DNA from: Oncomelania hupensis
Lineage: Eukaryota; Mollusca; Gastropoda; Littorinimorpha; Pomatiopsidae
Length of the DNA: 64,000 nt
NCBI GenBank assembly: GCA_036898135.1
Contig: CM072512.1
Coordinates: 45,573,808-45,637,807 of the forward strand
Direction of reading: 5' to 3'
The translations under genes were made by a program, and so were the position numbers. Numbering within the stretch: position 1 is the stretch's first letter; every line of letters starts with the position of its first letter. The notes under the pieces are model-generated. The model was given only the letters and a program-made list of their open reading frames with translations, searched no databases and had not been told where the DNA came from. This document shows positions 1 to 12,169 of the stretch, one piece after another.

Positions 1-519
1 AAAAATAGTACATTGTCTTCGGGCATTCAACTTTCTACATGTATATATGCATGAAGGAGCGAAGGAAGGAAATCAGCCTTATTGATGTGGAACCCACTGT
101 ACCGTGAACACGAAGCTGGGAATAGAAGAACAGGCTCTGAAAAGCTCAAATCCATTCTTAATTCTCACCAATTTCTAAAAACCTCCGTTTGTCTCCATGC
201 CAGCATACAAAGGATGAATAAATAAAACAATTGGCCGATCATCCTATTCCACTCAGTCTGCGTACGGGAAAGAGCGGGGACGAGGACGCTGAACGATGAA
301 TAATTGATAAGAAACACAAGCACGAAAAACAGACGAAGGAATTTCCTCTTCTTGGGGCTAAACAGGAAAGAGAGTCTCCCAGAAAAGAGATTGTCGCAGG
401 AAACAAAGAGACTCTCACCGGAAACAGACTGTCTCGGCAGGGGGGGGGGGGGGGGGGATGCACTATGCACTGCGCATCTTCGTCTGCGTTTGGGGACTCG
501 ATTCATAAACAAACGCGAG
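1..519. other. Unassigned sequence with an 18-base G run
   Basis: I see no gene or repeat family here. The only marked structure is an uninterrupted run of 18 G at 440-457. The open frames that cross this run are low-complexity products and show no recognisable domain. Confidence 0.5.
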
Positions 520-797
520 GGGTGGATTGATAGCACAGTGGATAGGGAGCTGGCTTACTATACGCCGAAGTTCGCGGGTTCGAACCCCGCGTGGGACGAA
601 CTTACGTGACTTAGGTACGAGACCTTTCAGGACCCCGAGGGTTTTCTCAGGGTACTCCGGTTTCCTCCCTCTCTTCAATAATGGATTAAACTGGATGCAG
701 TCAATCTAAAATTTCAAAAATACAAATTTATTTATATTCCGACTTTTTTAATAGCGATCTCTTCAGATCGATTGAAGAAAGAGCGTGACAGCATCCA
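520..797 (+). mobile_element. SINE-A copy 1: tRNA-headed SINE
   Basis: The head has a Pol III A box (TAGCACAGTGGATAGG, near 530) and a B box (GGGTTCGAACCCC, near 575), spaced as in a tRNA. A body follows containing CTCCGGTTTCC (about 655-665), then AATAATGGA and a stretch shared with the copy at 23763. The same order of blocks occurs there: TGACTTAGGTACGAGAC, GAGGGTTTTCTC, CTCCGGTTTCC, then a GCAGTCA motif. The core resembles conserved central domains of widespread metazoan SINE superfamilies, but I could not check which one. The element runs into a TTC/TTA microsatellite, its likely expanded 3' tail. Family membership is well supported by two independent copies; exact ends are approximate. 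Confidence 0.8.
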
Positions 798-829
798 TTC
801 TTCTTCTTCTTCTTCTTCTTCTTCTTCTT

Positions 830-922
<93 letters not shown>
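798..922. repeat. (TTC)n then (TTA)n microsatellite
   Basis: About 60 bases of TTC repeats pass directly into about 63 bases of TTA repeats. The block sits exactly at the 3' end of SINE-A copy 1, so it is probably the expanded tail of that element. Confidence 0.95.
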
Positions 923-924
<2 letters not shown>

Positions 925-1883
925 TGAACGTTACGAATGATCAACAGAAATAAATATTGTTGGCTGCAGCAATACACGTTGGCATTGCAGAATTTACTTT
1001 CCGTATTCATAACAATTAACTTATTTTCTCTTCGAAGATAGTCTAAACCCGTTGATCTAGTTTCTTGAAAGAACAGGGTCGCTTTCGTAAAATAGCAACA
1101 GACTTTTACACCTTTCCGGCAAGCGTGCTGCAACAAAAATTGCCGCCTTCTGGACAGAAAATCATTCAACTTCCCGAGAACAGCAGACGATTGTGCCGCC
1201 ATTACGGGCCAATAAAGCGCCCTCTACAGGGATTTGGTTTGACGACGACAAAGGAAAGACAATTCCGAGTAACACAGTGCATCTTCGATTATCTGCCACT
1301 GGTTGAAGTTCTCTCTCTTTCCCCTTCCGTCTCCGCAATAACAATGGGTTTCTCAGACATGTTGAACAGCCCAGGGCTGACGTTGTTTCCCGGTGGGGAA
1401 CCATAAAACAATTAGTTCAACCTGCAAGTGCTCGGATTTTTCTATTAAGTTTCTGCAAAGTCCCATGCAGCGACTGTTCAATAGTGCAGTACGTTTTGTC
1501 TCTGTATTGCATTGTAGTAATTACACACTGAGTATACTTGCCTATGTAACCCATCCGACCTTTCGCGGAGGTGCTGAATGATCTGTCAAAGGCAACATTA
1601 AAATCATTTGAACGCATTTTTGCTGCTGCTTTTGTCGCACTGAGGACCGTGTGGAATAGAGTTTTCAAGGAGGCTTCCTTTAATGACTAAATTTTGATTA
1701 ACTAACCTTTGATCCCGTTGCATTACCGTTTACAACGGCAAACATGTCCAAATTAGGAAGAAGGTTGTTCAGAGATCGGTCGTACACTTGCTGGTCAACA
1801 TTCGCTGGAAACACTAAAAAAAAAACCGTTGCTTGAAACACCGAACCTTGCTCCGCTGTTTTGTTGCCCTGATGACAATGAGT

Positions 1884-1885
<2 letters not shown>
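923..1885. other. Unassigned unique-looking sequence
   Basis: No gene, tRNA-like head or repeat family recognised. Open frames on both strands in 1065-1406 overlap and show no domain that I recognise. Confidence 0.4.
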
Positions 1886-1919
<34 letters not shown>

Positions 1920-1972
1920 GTTCAAAACTATAATAGTGGGTTTATGTACACACACACACACACACACACACA
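1886..1972. repeat. Two (CA)n tracts
   Basis: CA dinucleotide runs occupy about 1886-1917 and 1946-1972, separated by a short non-repetitive spacer. Confidence 0.95.
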
Positions 1973-3017
<1,045 letters not shown>

Positions 3018-3149
3018 GAAAGTATGTAAGCTTCTAATGCTTTGTGGCAATCAGGTCCCAAAATGTGTGTGTTTATTCAATTCAGCAAGTTCCCTCCCTA
3101 GTTATTGAAAAAACAAACATCCAACAATCAATCTTCGTGCATTTCTGCA

Positions 3150-3191
<42 letters not shown>

Positions 3192-3199
3192 TACACACA
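3150..3199. repeat. (CA)n microsatellite
   Basis: About 50 bases of CA repeats with two single-base interruptions near the 3' side. Confidence 0.95.
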
Positions 3200-3642
3200 T
3201 CATATTATTCCATTTGCATGAGCATGCATTTTTTTCTTGCGTTGGCATCACGATCTAAACCTGACAAACAGCGCTTGTTTGCCAATCCACGGGATCAAGT
3301 AGAGCTTAATGATGATCGTGATTTCCAACGTATTTTGAGAGGTTTCGTTGCTTCTTAAAGGCATTAGGACCTGGAAGCGCTGCTTGCAAATAGTTTTTAA
3401 GTGCAAACGTTTTCGATTTGCTAAAACCACACCAAGATTGCGACTGGAAGGCATAGTATGTGGACTATGATGGTGCATTTGGATTGTACCAGTTTACTGT
3501 GTTTTGGTCTACGAAGTATACGGCAAGAGGTCTTTTAATAAGGGCTTGTATCATGTGGACCCTCTTATGGGCATTAGGAGCTGGGACTGCGCTGGTGCAT
3601 AAGTATGAAGCGCAAACAGCGTCTTGAGCAGCTCTCTTCAGC

Positions 3643-4787
3643 ACCCCGTGTGGGTACCGGGGTTTTTCTGTATAAATCCTATCCTATCCTATCCTATCCC
3701 GTAACTCGGAGGTCGTAGGGGCACAACAGATGATCGTTTAACCAGCATACTCCATCTTTCCCTGTCCTCAGCAACCCTGATGGTTTCGCTCAGTGTTAAA
3801 CCAGTCCCTTCTCGAATGTTGTCCTCCCACCTCTCTTTCGGTTTCCCTCTTCTTCTACCTCCTTGCACTGTGCCTTGCAGGATGGTTTTTGCAAGACCTG
3901 ATGATCTGGACGTGGCCATACCATCGGAGGTTTAGTTTTTTCACCACGGTGAGCAGGTCATCGTGTTGTCCAATGGCTTGTGTGATGGTCTTCCGGACTT
4001 CATCGTTGGTTATGTGTTGGGTATAGAAAATGCCCAGAAGTCTTCTGAAGCACCACATCTCCATGCTTTGTATTCTTCGTTGTAGATCTCCTGTGAGGGT
4101 CCACGTTTCGCAAGCATATAGGAAGATGGAGATGATAAGGGAGCGCAGCAGTCTTACCTTGGAATGTAAGCTGATGGTCCTGTCTTTTCAAATTGGCTTC
4201 AACCTCGCCAGTATAAATATACTGAATAAATATGTATAAATAGTATCCTCAATTTGTGGAAATTTAGTACTTAAAATTCCCACTGTCGCTGCCTTTCTCC
4301 TTTGTTCTTTCTCGTTCCTACTCTGTTCTATCGACTTACTATCTTCTTCGCTAGATCAGTCACCTATCTTTGTTTTTTAAACTCTCTCAAAAATTCCTCA
4401 TTTGTGTATGGGGTCTTTTGGGTCAGCTTGGGGATATTGGACGCTTTCTGCCAAATGGTCACTAGGATTTTCTATGGTATTATTATTTAGCAATGTAGGC
4501 ATTTTATATGTATGTGTTTTGTTAATATTTTATAATGATGTTTATATTCTATTGTTGTTTTTTTTTTTGTAGACGTGGGTTCGATTAGTTAGGGTACATC
4601 CTCAGCGTCCCCTATGTGGGATGCCTTTATTGTAAAGTGACCGGCTGGTGGAGTTCCTTCAGTGTTACCACCCGAGTTGTTTCATCAGATCTTTTATACG
4701 GATCAGGGGGTGAGTCCTCTTTCAACGAAGTTGTGGTCTTGATTCGGCTCTTGAAGGAATTGGGTTCCGCCGGTGCATATATAAAAC
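3643..4787 (+). mobile_element. SINE-C copy 1, split by an RTE-like LINE
   Basis: The left part (3643-3677) matches the SINE-C start (CCCCG..GGGT.CCGGGG, then TATAAAT). The right part (about 4233-4787) continues the same family: TATAAATAGTATCC, GGAAATTTAG, TTCCCACTGTCGCTG and so on, ending near a degraded GATTCGGCTC block. A minus-strand LINE fragment lies between the two parts, so this copy is older than the LINE insertion. A short open frame near 4616 recurs in other copies but shows no domain. The tRNA-like head seen in the copy at 14361 is missing or diverged here. Confidence 0.8.
3678..4232 (-). mobile_element. RTE-like LINE 3' fragment, 5'-truncated
   Basis: Read on the minus strand, this encodes the C-terminal part of a non-LTR retrotransposon polyprotein. 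Broken frames cover a segment starting EMWCFRRLLG, then LRWYGHV, then RRGKPKERWEDNIREGTGL. The copies at 20832 and 56752 encode the same protein. The 3' end is a (GGATA)n repeat, seen on the plus strand as (TCCTA)n at 3678-3699. The sequence TGTATAAAT occurs at 3669-3677 and again at 4233-4241 and is the likely target-site duplication. Frameshifts show it is dead. Assignment to the RTE group rests on the C-terminal style and is not certain. Confidence 0.85.
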
Positions 4788-5845
4788 TCAACCGTTTTAC
4801 AGTCAGAGGTCTGGCTTGATTAGCTTCAGCTACATGGGGTTATTAAATTGACTGTATCATGTATTTACCTTCTTCTAGGAGTAGTTTGAACTGAGACTGT
4901 TGAGCTTGCGCATATCACGTGCATGCGCCTGTGCATATCATGTGCACTAGTTTTATTGAGATTTTGTTTCAGCCACAGGGTGGTGTTTTGATGATTTAGG
5001 ATTTGGACTTTATACTGTGTCATTTGAAGTTCAGCCGTTTTATAGAGTTCTTGCTTAATATAAACCAGTTACAGATGTTTTATGGCTTATACTATTCTGC
5101 TTATTCTAAGGGGTGTTTGTAGGAACATGAACGTACTAAGCGCAAATGGCATACTGATATTTTGTAAAGCTATACAAGGATTAGTGGATGGAAGTTTTAG
5201 GAATTCGATGAGTCGTGTTGCCTCATGCAAGTATGTTGTTTTTATGAGATCGAAAAATTTAAACTTAATTTAATATAATTCTGAATATTAGTGTGCGCGA
5301 ATGACTCCTACGCAATACTACGTCGAGATAAAGCAACAAAGATGCAAATAAAATTTGACGAAATTATGTTTATCAAGCCGTCCGAATTTCACTTGCAATT
5401 TGGAATGCGTACCACAACAAGAACTTTTGTTCAAACAGAAAATGTCCTACTACTACTTAATACTAGTACTGCAACTTGAATCAAGCTTAATAATCATAAT
5501 AATACGTCGCATAAACAAATAAACTCTCTTGCACACGACTTCGCATTGTCCTACATTTGCACGTCTTTATTAAAGTGTTTATTTTTTCTCTCACTTAGAA
5601 GAAACTGTACCTCAACACAGGTGCCTATGTAGATATCATCACAACTGGGTTCAAATGTCTATGTTATTACAAATTACTACACAAGCCCTATCCGATTCCA
5701 AACCCTATTATCTCGGGAGGGAAAGAAAAAGATTGCTTCTATGATAAGCCATTACTGGAAAGGAAACGGTATACCACTTTCTCAAATAACGCCGGGTTGC
5801 ACAAGATTGAAGTAAGAGGGGGGGGGGGGTAATAAACGAATGAAT
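4788..5845. other. Unassigned AT-rich sequence
   Basis: No gene or family recognised. The only notable structure is a run of 12 G at about 5818-5829, next to the GAA tract. Confidence 0.4.
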
Positions 5846-6114
5846 GAAGAAGAAGAAGAAGAAGAAGAAGAAGAAGAAGAAGAAGAAGAAGAAGAAGAAG
5901 AAGAAGAAGAAGAAGAAGAAGAAGAAGAAGAAGAAGAAGAAGGAGGAGGCGGAAGAAGAAGGACGAAGAAGAAGAAGAAGAAGAAGAAGAAGAAGAAGGA
6001 AGAGGAAGAAGAAGAAGAAGGAAGAAGAAGAAGAAGGAAGAAGAAGAAGGAAGAAGAAGAAGGAAGAAAAAGAAGAAAGGAAAAAAATAAAGGTTGGGGC
6101 GGGAAAGGGTGTGG

Positions 6115-6176
<62 letters not shown>
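5846..6176. repeat. (GAA)n followed by (GA)n
   Basis: GAA repeats with GGA interruptions run from about 5846 to 6075, then a pure GA tract runs from about 6117 to 6176. The flanking DNA up to about 6440 stays strongly purine-biased on this strand. Confidence 0.97.
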
Positions 6177-6178
<2 letters not shown>

Positions 6179-7111
6179 GAATAAAGACGATTCCTATACA
6201 TAAAAATGAGAGTAATCAAAAAGTAACTGAGGAATGGAAGTGGAAACATGAAACGGAAGAACAGAGGAGGCGGGAGATAGTTTGGGGAACGGAGAGAAAG
6301 AAGAAGAGAACGTGATGGAGGAAGAAAGTGATGGTGGAGAAAATGCAACGACGGGGACAAGAGGAGGGGCGAAGGATTTGAGGGTAAGGCGGGGTTGGGA
6401 GAAGGTGGAGGGTGAGGGAGGAGGTTGTCGAACAGGAGGAATGTTAAAAGAGACGTTCACGCTTCTTCACGCATTTTTTCTTCCTTCGTCACCATTTTTG
6501 TCTTCGCCGTAATTTCTCCTCCTATCCCCCAACCCCCTATCGTTAGTGAGACAACAACTTGCAAAAAACCTAATAATCCATTTCACTGCATCTTATACAA
6601 CTCCCCCATCTCCCTCCCCCTCCCCCCACTCCACCACCCCATAGCATTCAAACATAGGGCCTACATTAAAGCGTGGCATTTTCAAACGCGTGTTTGGATT
6701 AGGAGATGGGCATGCACAATGCCTACACCATATTCTAAATAAACACAATGCTTTTAATGTAATGCAAGCTCAAGACCAACTTTAAAGCAAGCAAAACCCT
6801 GTCCCTTTTGCCAGGCTCGCTGATACAATCTTCCAATACGTCCAAGTGCACGTACCGTAGCTTCATGCAAGGAAGCATGCACATCCGAGGTTCTTTAATG
6901 CCAGATTTCTAGACATTTACTCTTTTATTGTAGTCAGATGCACGCTGCTGCATTGCTCGCAGCTAACAAGGAATGTCGTTTGCAATTGTTGTGGACTGCA
7001 ATAGTTGCACAAGTGCTATTTTACAAACTCTATTAAAGGGCCAGACTATCAAGGATGGTGTGTATGTGTGACAATGAGTTTACTTGGGGAGGTGCATTGT
7101 TATTATTATTT
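6177..7111. other. Purine-rich then pyrimidine-rich flank, otherwise unassigned
   Basis: From 6177 to about 6440 the plus strand is purine-rich. From about 6465 to 6640 it becomes strongly pyrimidine-rich (CTCCCCCATCTCCCTCCCCC near 6600). The rest, 6640-7111, shows no recognisable feature. Confidence 0.5.
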
Positions 7112-7445
7112 TATTTAACCGTTCTCATATCGCGCTTGTCCTGCTCAAGAGCTGCTCAAGGCGCTGGCCGATACAGGACCTGATTCAAGCCGCCCGCGAC
7201 GCCCACTGGCAACCTTTGGGCGCATAGTCTTAGTCTGACGCCCGGACGACTGAGCACAATCCTGGGCGACCGGGGATGGGTTGAAGGGACCTAGTGCGTG
7301 TTGGGTGTAAGGCTGCAGCCAGCACTCACCCGTCAAGAACATGAGCGTCAAGATATTTAAAGCCATCCCGTAGAATGCGTGCGTGCAAAGACTAGACCTC
7401 GGGTTATACTCTCATCCGAAGAAGCATTGAAAAGATGCAATATGG
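7112..7445 (-). mobile_element. SINE-B copy lacking its tRNA head
   Basis: Minus-oriented copy of the family seen complete at 7916. It has the 3' tail (reverse complement of TCCTGCTCAAGAGCTGCTCAAGG), the GGCGCTGGCCGATACAGGA block, the CAGGGATGGG-type block and the ACTCACCCGTC block. It fades out near 7445 before the tRNA-like region, as expected for 5' truncation. Confidence 0.85.
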
Positions 7446-7915
7446 GAAAGCGTTTCTCAAGTCGACTGCAACGCTCCCAAAATGGAGTCGCCTCGTATTT
7501 GCTATTATGTAAATACACATCTGTGCGTACTGTACATACATTCGCTGCATTACTATTTTAAGAACCAACCGTGATGCTATTAATGGGCACGGTGACAAAT
7601 GAATGTATCGATTTATAGCAACTCGTACTTTGGGAGGATAGCATTTACTAATGATTATAACCAAGATGATATAAATAAACCCCAGTCCCATCTCTGTAGT
7701 CACCTTTTTTTTATCACTTTTGTTATAAACAGACGTTTTGTCTCACTTGTGCTTTGAAAGAGGTTATTTTTTTAATCTTAGTGTTTTCCGATGGAGCTGC
7801 ACTCATTGTAAATTTCAAAAAAATCTTTGATGCATGGTGAAATGTGTGACTTTCAGCAAGTTTATAAATTATAATTATCTGCGGTTTATTATTCCAATTT
7901 GTGTCAAAGAGATTA

Positions 7916-8334
7916 TTATTTAATCGTTCTTATATAGCGCTTTTCCAGCTCAAGAGCTGCTCAAGGCGCTGGCCGATACAGGATCTAACTCAAGCCGCCC
8001 GAGACGCCCACCCGCAGCCTTTGGGCGCATGGTCTGACGCCCGGACAACTTGGCACAATCCTAGGCAGCCAGGGATGGGGGAGAAGGACCTAGGTGCATG
8101 CTGGGTGTGTTCTTGTCACCGGCACTCACCCGTCTAGGACATGGGCGTCAGGATCTTTAAAGTCCGTTATGATGGAATGTATGCGACACAGACTAGACCT
8201 CGGTTTATACTCTCATCCGGAAAACAGGAGTAAAGTGTCTTTCCCAGGGACACAACACAATGGCCCGGCCAGGGTTCGAACCCGGGACCTTCAGATCCGC
8301 AAGCCGAAGCACTACCATTAGACCACAGTGCTCC
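7916..8334 (-). mobile_element. SINE-B complete copy
   Basis: Read on the minus strand it starts with GCACTGTGGTCTAATGGTAG, which holds an A box, then CCCGGGTTCGAACCC, a B box. A ~300 bp body follows and ends in GCCAGCGCCTTGAGCAGCTC, GAGCTGG and AAAGCGCTATATAAGAACGA. The head is closest in style to tRNA-Glu (GGTGGTCTAATGG), though I do not assign an isotype. It is about 420 bp, near full length compared with the plus-strand copy at 41288. No coding capacity is expected; such elements depend on a partner LINE. Confidence 0.9.
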
Positions 8335-8896
8335 TTATTATACTGTACTCGTTTGTTCTGTTGGTTTTTTTCCGTCCACCCATTTAAATAACAATTAAAA
8401 CAAGAATAATTGTACTAGTGCATCAGTCAATCAATCTATCGTTTATTATCTGTTCCCAAATGAAGGTAAAATTAACATTTAAAAAATAAACTTTCAAAAC
8501 GCATCAACTATTTAATCAACAACAACAAACATATAAACATTCTGCGTACCATCTACATACAAAGTTCATTATTACGTACGTCAATTAGCTGCACACTGCA
8601 AATTGAAACAAGTCGTAGAATGCGTATGCGCTTTCTACAGCGTCTAATCTTACATGTTAATAAAAAGGAATTAACGACCATAGAAATAATTTGATGACGG
8701 GTGTTAAGTTGGGTCTAATCAGCTAAGGCGGTCTTGAGGCTTTCCATACGTGCCATGTCCTTCCCGAGACGGTCTTGCTTGCCATGGGAACTTTCTTGTT
8801 TAAGGTACTCTCATCTCCTCTCTTCCGTTGACTGTAACACACCATTCACAGTCTGATGATATCTTTACGAACAGATAAGCAACATAAAACATACAT
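8335..8896. other. Unassigned sequence
   Basis: No gene, repeat family or tRNA-like promoter recognised. Confidence 0.4.
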
Positions 8897-8943
8897 GTCG
8901 GCGCTTTGAGCGGATTTCAAACAAAGCGCTATATAAATACAGG
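8897..8943 (+). mobile_element. SINE/LINE 3' tail fragment
   Basis: Contains GGCGCTTTGAGC, then AAAGCGCTATATAAATAC, directly before a GCT/TTA microsatellite. This matches the end of SINE-A copy 2 (about 24095-24140) and resembles the end of the CR1-like LINE at 11885-11940. No head is visible, so it is a strongly 5'-truncated copy. Confidence 0.7.
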
Positions 8944-8967
8944 TATGCTGCTGCAGCTGCTGCTGCT

Positions 8968-8989
8968 GATTATTATTATTATTATTATG

Positions 8990-9074
<85 letters not shown>
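8968..9074. repeat. (TTA)n microsatellite
   Basis: About 107 bases of ATT repeats, preceded by a short GCT run and attached to a SINE/LINE tail. Confidence 0.97.
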
Positions 9075-9076
<2 letters not shown>

Positions 9077-9988
9077 ATTATTAAATTCTTTGTAAGGTTG
9101 TTGCTCTTCTGGCATGATAACTTTTTTCCTTCTAAATTATTATTCTTGTTTATCAGTTATTCATGAATAATATATCTTGTTTATTAATTAGTATTGTTAA
9201 TTATAAATCTTGTTCACTTATATAAGTATTTCATTTTTTCTTATATGTTTTCTTCCTGCGCGCTGAGTCTGACGTTTGCATTCTATAGAGTACTGCTCTT
9301 TGGAAGACTGTAATAATTACTCTTCATAATTACTGTGGAAAGGACAATTTATTTATAGTATTTAATGTAACGCCTAATTACAATTATCATATCACACACA
9401 CACAAACACACACCCACACAATAATAAATTTTGAAATATTAAAAAAATTTAGCTTGATGAGAAAAAACTTATCTTTGCTTCATAAGACGGTTTGTCTCAA
9501 ATTAAATATAATATAAATTTAACTACCTATAGTATAAATATAGTATTCTCACAATAGAGTTATTGCTCCCAAGTGAAAGTCTAGAATACAGTCAGGCTTA
9601 ATGGTAAAATGTTTAATGGTAAAGTAGGACCATCAAAGCTGTGAACAGACTTTAGCGTTGCCATAAAGATAACATAGTACTACATAAATTCACAGAGTCT
9701 GGTTGCATCAAGCAACGCCGAAGGAAGTCAAGCTAATTAACGTGAAATACTGTTGACTGAAGATTACATTGCCGCCCATTACTGTTACTAAACTTCAACA
9801 GTTTTACCGACAAGCAGCACTAACACGAAACGTGTCGTGGGTGATTCTCTAAACCAAAGGCACAACGGTGAGCTGTCTTTTAACAACTTAATGGACCGTA
9901 GCATCATTAAAAAGTTCCAGCTTCTTGCAGTATTAATGACTCAAGTAAGGCACCCACCCGAGACAAGGAAAGTTGGAATTTGTTTTGC
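9075..9988. other. Unassigned AT-rich sequence
   Basis: A short imperfect CA run occurs near 9394-9420. Otherwise nothing recognisable on either strand. Confidence 0.4.
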
Positions 9989-9994
9989 TTTACC

Positions 9995-10030
<36 letters not shown>

Positions 10031-10032
10031 CA
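9989..10032. repeat. (CAA)n microsatellite
   Basis: About 44 bases of CAA repeats. Confidence 0.93.
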
Positions 10033-10388
10033 CAACAAAATAAAAAAGGTTTAACCGTCACTTAGTTCTTTATATAATGTAACTCTCACAACTAATTATA
10101 AACCCTAAAGTCGCTGCAGCCTTTTATCATTCACATGTGCTCGTTTTTCTCTTCCTTCTCCTTGTTCTAGAAGACGTACAACTAAGTCATTATTCCCGCT
10201 TCTCCTCCACTTACGAATTCCGTCTAAAGACAGCCGACATCTATCAAGAACTGCCTAATAATTTTCCAACAAAAACATAGTTTGGACATTACATCGTCCC
10301 AGGCCGTCGACGTCATCTTCTTCTGTTTCTCTGCCTCTTTCATCTTGTTTTAGTTCTTCTTCTTTACCCCTCCTCATCCTCCTTCTTT
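10033..10388. other. Unassigned, pyrimidine-rich toward its end
   Basis: No feature recognised. The last 100 bases grade into the TTC repeat. Confidence 0.4.
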
Positions 10389-10498
10389 TTCTTCTTCTTC
10401 TTCTTCCTCCTTTTCACCCTTCTACTCCTCGCCAGTATTCTTCTTCTTCTTCTTCTTCTTCTTCTTCTTCTTCTTCTTCTTCTTCTTCTCTTCTTCCT
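10389..10498. repeat. (TTC)n microsatellite, two blocks
   Basis: TTC repeats at about 10389-10408 and 10437-10490, in a pyrimidine-rich stretch. Confidence 0.93.
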
Positions 10499-11115
10499 TC
10501 CCTTAAAGACAACCAGCATCTATCATGGAGCAATTATGTCCAAATGGAAACAAGAGGTTTTTGATATTACTGCGCCGCCGCGGAATATTAATAGCCTAGG
10601 TCTAAATGCTCCGTGTTCAAAAAGGACAAGTTAATCCAAGAGGTCAGCTCACTTTAGCAGACAATGGATAGGGAAGGGTTAAGTACAAAGTAACGTATTT
10701 AAGGGTCAACGTAAATCTACGACACCTTCCTAACATCTTCCTAGCCTACAATTAAGACAACGTAATCCCCAAAGGTCAATCCCATAAAAGTAACATTACC
10801 TGCTACATCGTTCTGCCATCTTCCCATTTTGCGCGGGCACCTTCCTGCATTAAACACTGTTTTAAGTAAGAACGTTCTCTTAAGGGCCGAGCTCTGTAAA
10901 GGCAGAACTTGTGTTGTTCCCCCTCCTCCCCACCCCTCCACTCCCTCAACGTAATAAAATTACTTATCCAACTTAACGGCTCCAATGAAAAACACCCCGC
11001 TTCATTTGCTACATAGTTTGAGCATCCTCTTCGTTTTCTTTCCTTCTCAGGTACGATACATATTATTCTTCCCATTTCCCCCTTGAAAAGAACAATATTA
11101 TATCATGTAGAATTT
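10499..11115. other. Unassigned sequence
   Basis: Overlapping minus-strand open frames near 10741-11075 show no domain and do not look coding. Nothing else seen. Confidence 0.4.
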
Positions 11116-11189
<74 letters not shown>

Positions 11190-11200
11190 AAGAGAGAGAG
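11116..11200. repeat. (GA)n microsatellite
   Basis: About 85 bases of GA repeats with a few A insertions. Confidence 0.96.
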
Positions 11201-11410
11201 CGTTGCGGCACAGAAACGTGACACTCACAAAAAACCTTTAGTAGAAGCTAAAACAAGTCTACTGTCAAACCGGATTACAACTCAAAACAGCGAAAACAAT
11301 GAACAACAACCCCTGCAAGAGATACTGAACCGTGCTTGAATATACAGTATCTCTGTCAAAATTAACATACTGCGATCAGAAACAACATCAACCTACTTAC
11401 ATATAAATGC

Positions 11411-11934
11411 ATACAAAGAATTGCTTCTGATTATCTCTCTAACCCAATCACGCTGTAAATCCCATCAAGAAATCTCCGCTCTGCCGACGACTCCCTCCGA
11501 TTCAAAGTTCCTCGAACCAGGCTTGTGTCCGCCGGTCAGCGCTCTTTCTTACATCAAGATCCCCTCAACTGGAATTCACTACCTCTTTCACTCCGTCAGA
11601 AACACACTGTTTCTTCTTTCAAAACTGCCCTCAAAACCCATGTGTTTCCTTAGTAGTGGCTATCTTGATCTCACTGGCGTTGACCAGCTTGCACAGAGAC
11701 TACAGGCCTACCACAGTGTGCTGCATGTGTGTGTCTGTGCCTGTGTATTGTGTAAGGGTGCAGTATTTCTTCATCCACCATATGTATATATTCATGTTGC
11801 TTTTTTACTCATATGATTGGACATCCATTGTTTCATCATTTTTCTATGTACCATTTTCTGTTTTATGTGTGAATGCGTGAGTATGCGCCTTGAATCACTC
11901 TTTTGTGTGAAATATGTGCGCTATAACAATCTAT

Positions 11935-11936
<2 letters not shown>
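11411..11936 (+). mobile_element. CR1-like LINE 3' end (C-terminal RT relic plus 3' UTR)
   Basis: In one frame from about 11423 it encodes ASDYLSNP, one stop, then LRSADDSLRFKVPRTR, WNSLPLSLRQK and SFKTALKTHVF followed by a stop at about 11652. WNSLPLSLR and the SFK..LKTHLF ending are typical C-terminal signatures of CR1/L2-type LINE proteins. A 3' UTR of about 280 bases follows and ends in GTGCGCTATAACAAT before a TTA microsatellite. That end resembles the SINE-A tail. The 5' part, including the catalytic RT motifs, is missing. Confidence 0.85.

Positions 11937-12031
<95 letters not shown>
11937..12031. repeat. (TTA)n microsatellite
   Basis: About 95 bases of ATT repeats forming the 3' tail of the CR1-like LINE fragment. 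Confidence 0.97.
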
Positions 12032-12128
12032 ACCTATATAAGTTATAGCTGCAAAAGAATATTGGTAACTAGACTAAAACAGGTTATACCTAAGGCACAA
12101 TTTTGTTTTAAATATATCAGTTACAGTG

Positions 12129-12169
12129 GTCCCGATTCGGCGCTGGACCCTATAAACATTGACTAACTA
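12129..12169 (+). mobile_element. SINE-C 3'-end fragment
   Basis: Matches the terminal block of SINE-C: a GATTCGGC-like motif, GCTGGACCCTATAAAC, then TGACTAACTA, as in the copy ending near 40505. The body is absent. Confidence 0.6.

Noticed and set aside
1217..1230. CTCF-like motif (CCTGTAGAGGGCGC on the minus strand), and a similar one at 31008-31020
   Set aside because: Near-consensus 14-base matches are expected by chance in 64 kb searched on two strands, and nothing nearby supports an insulator.
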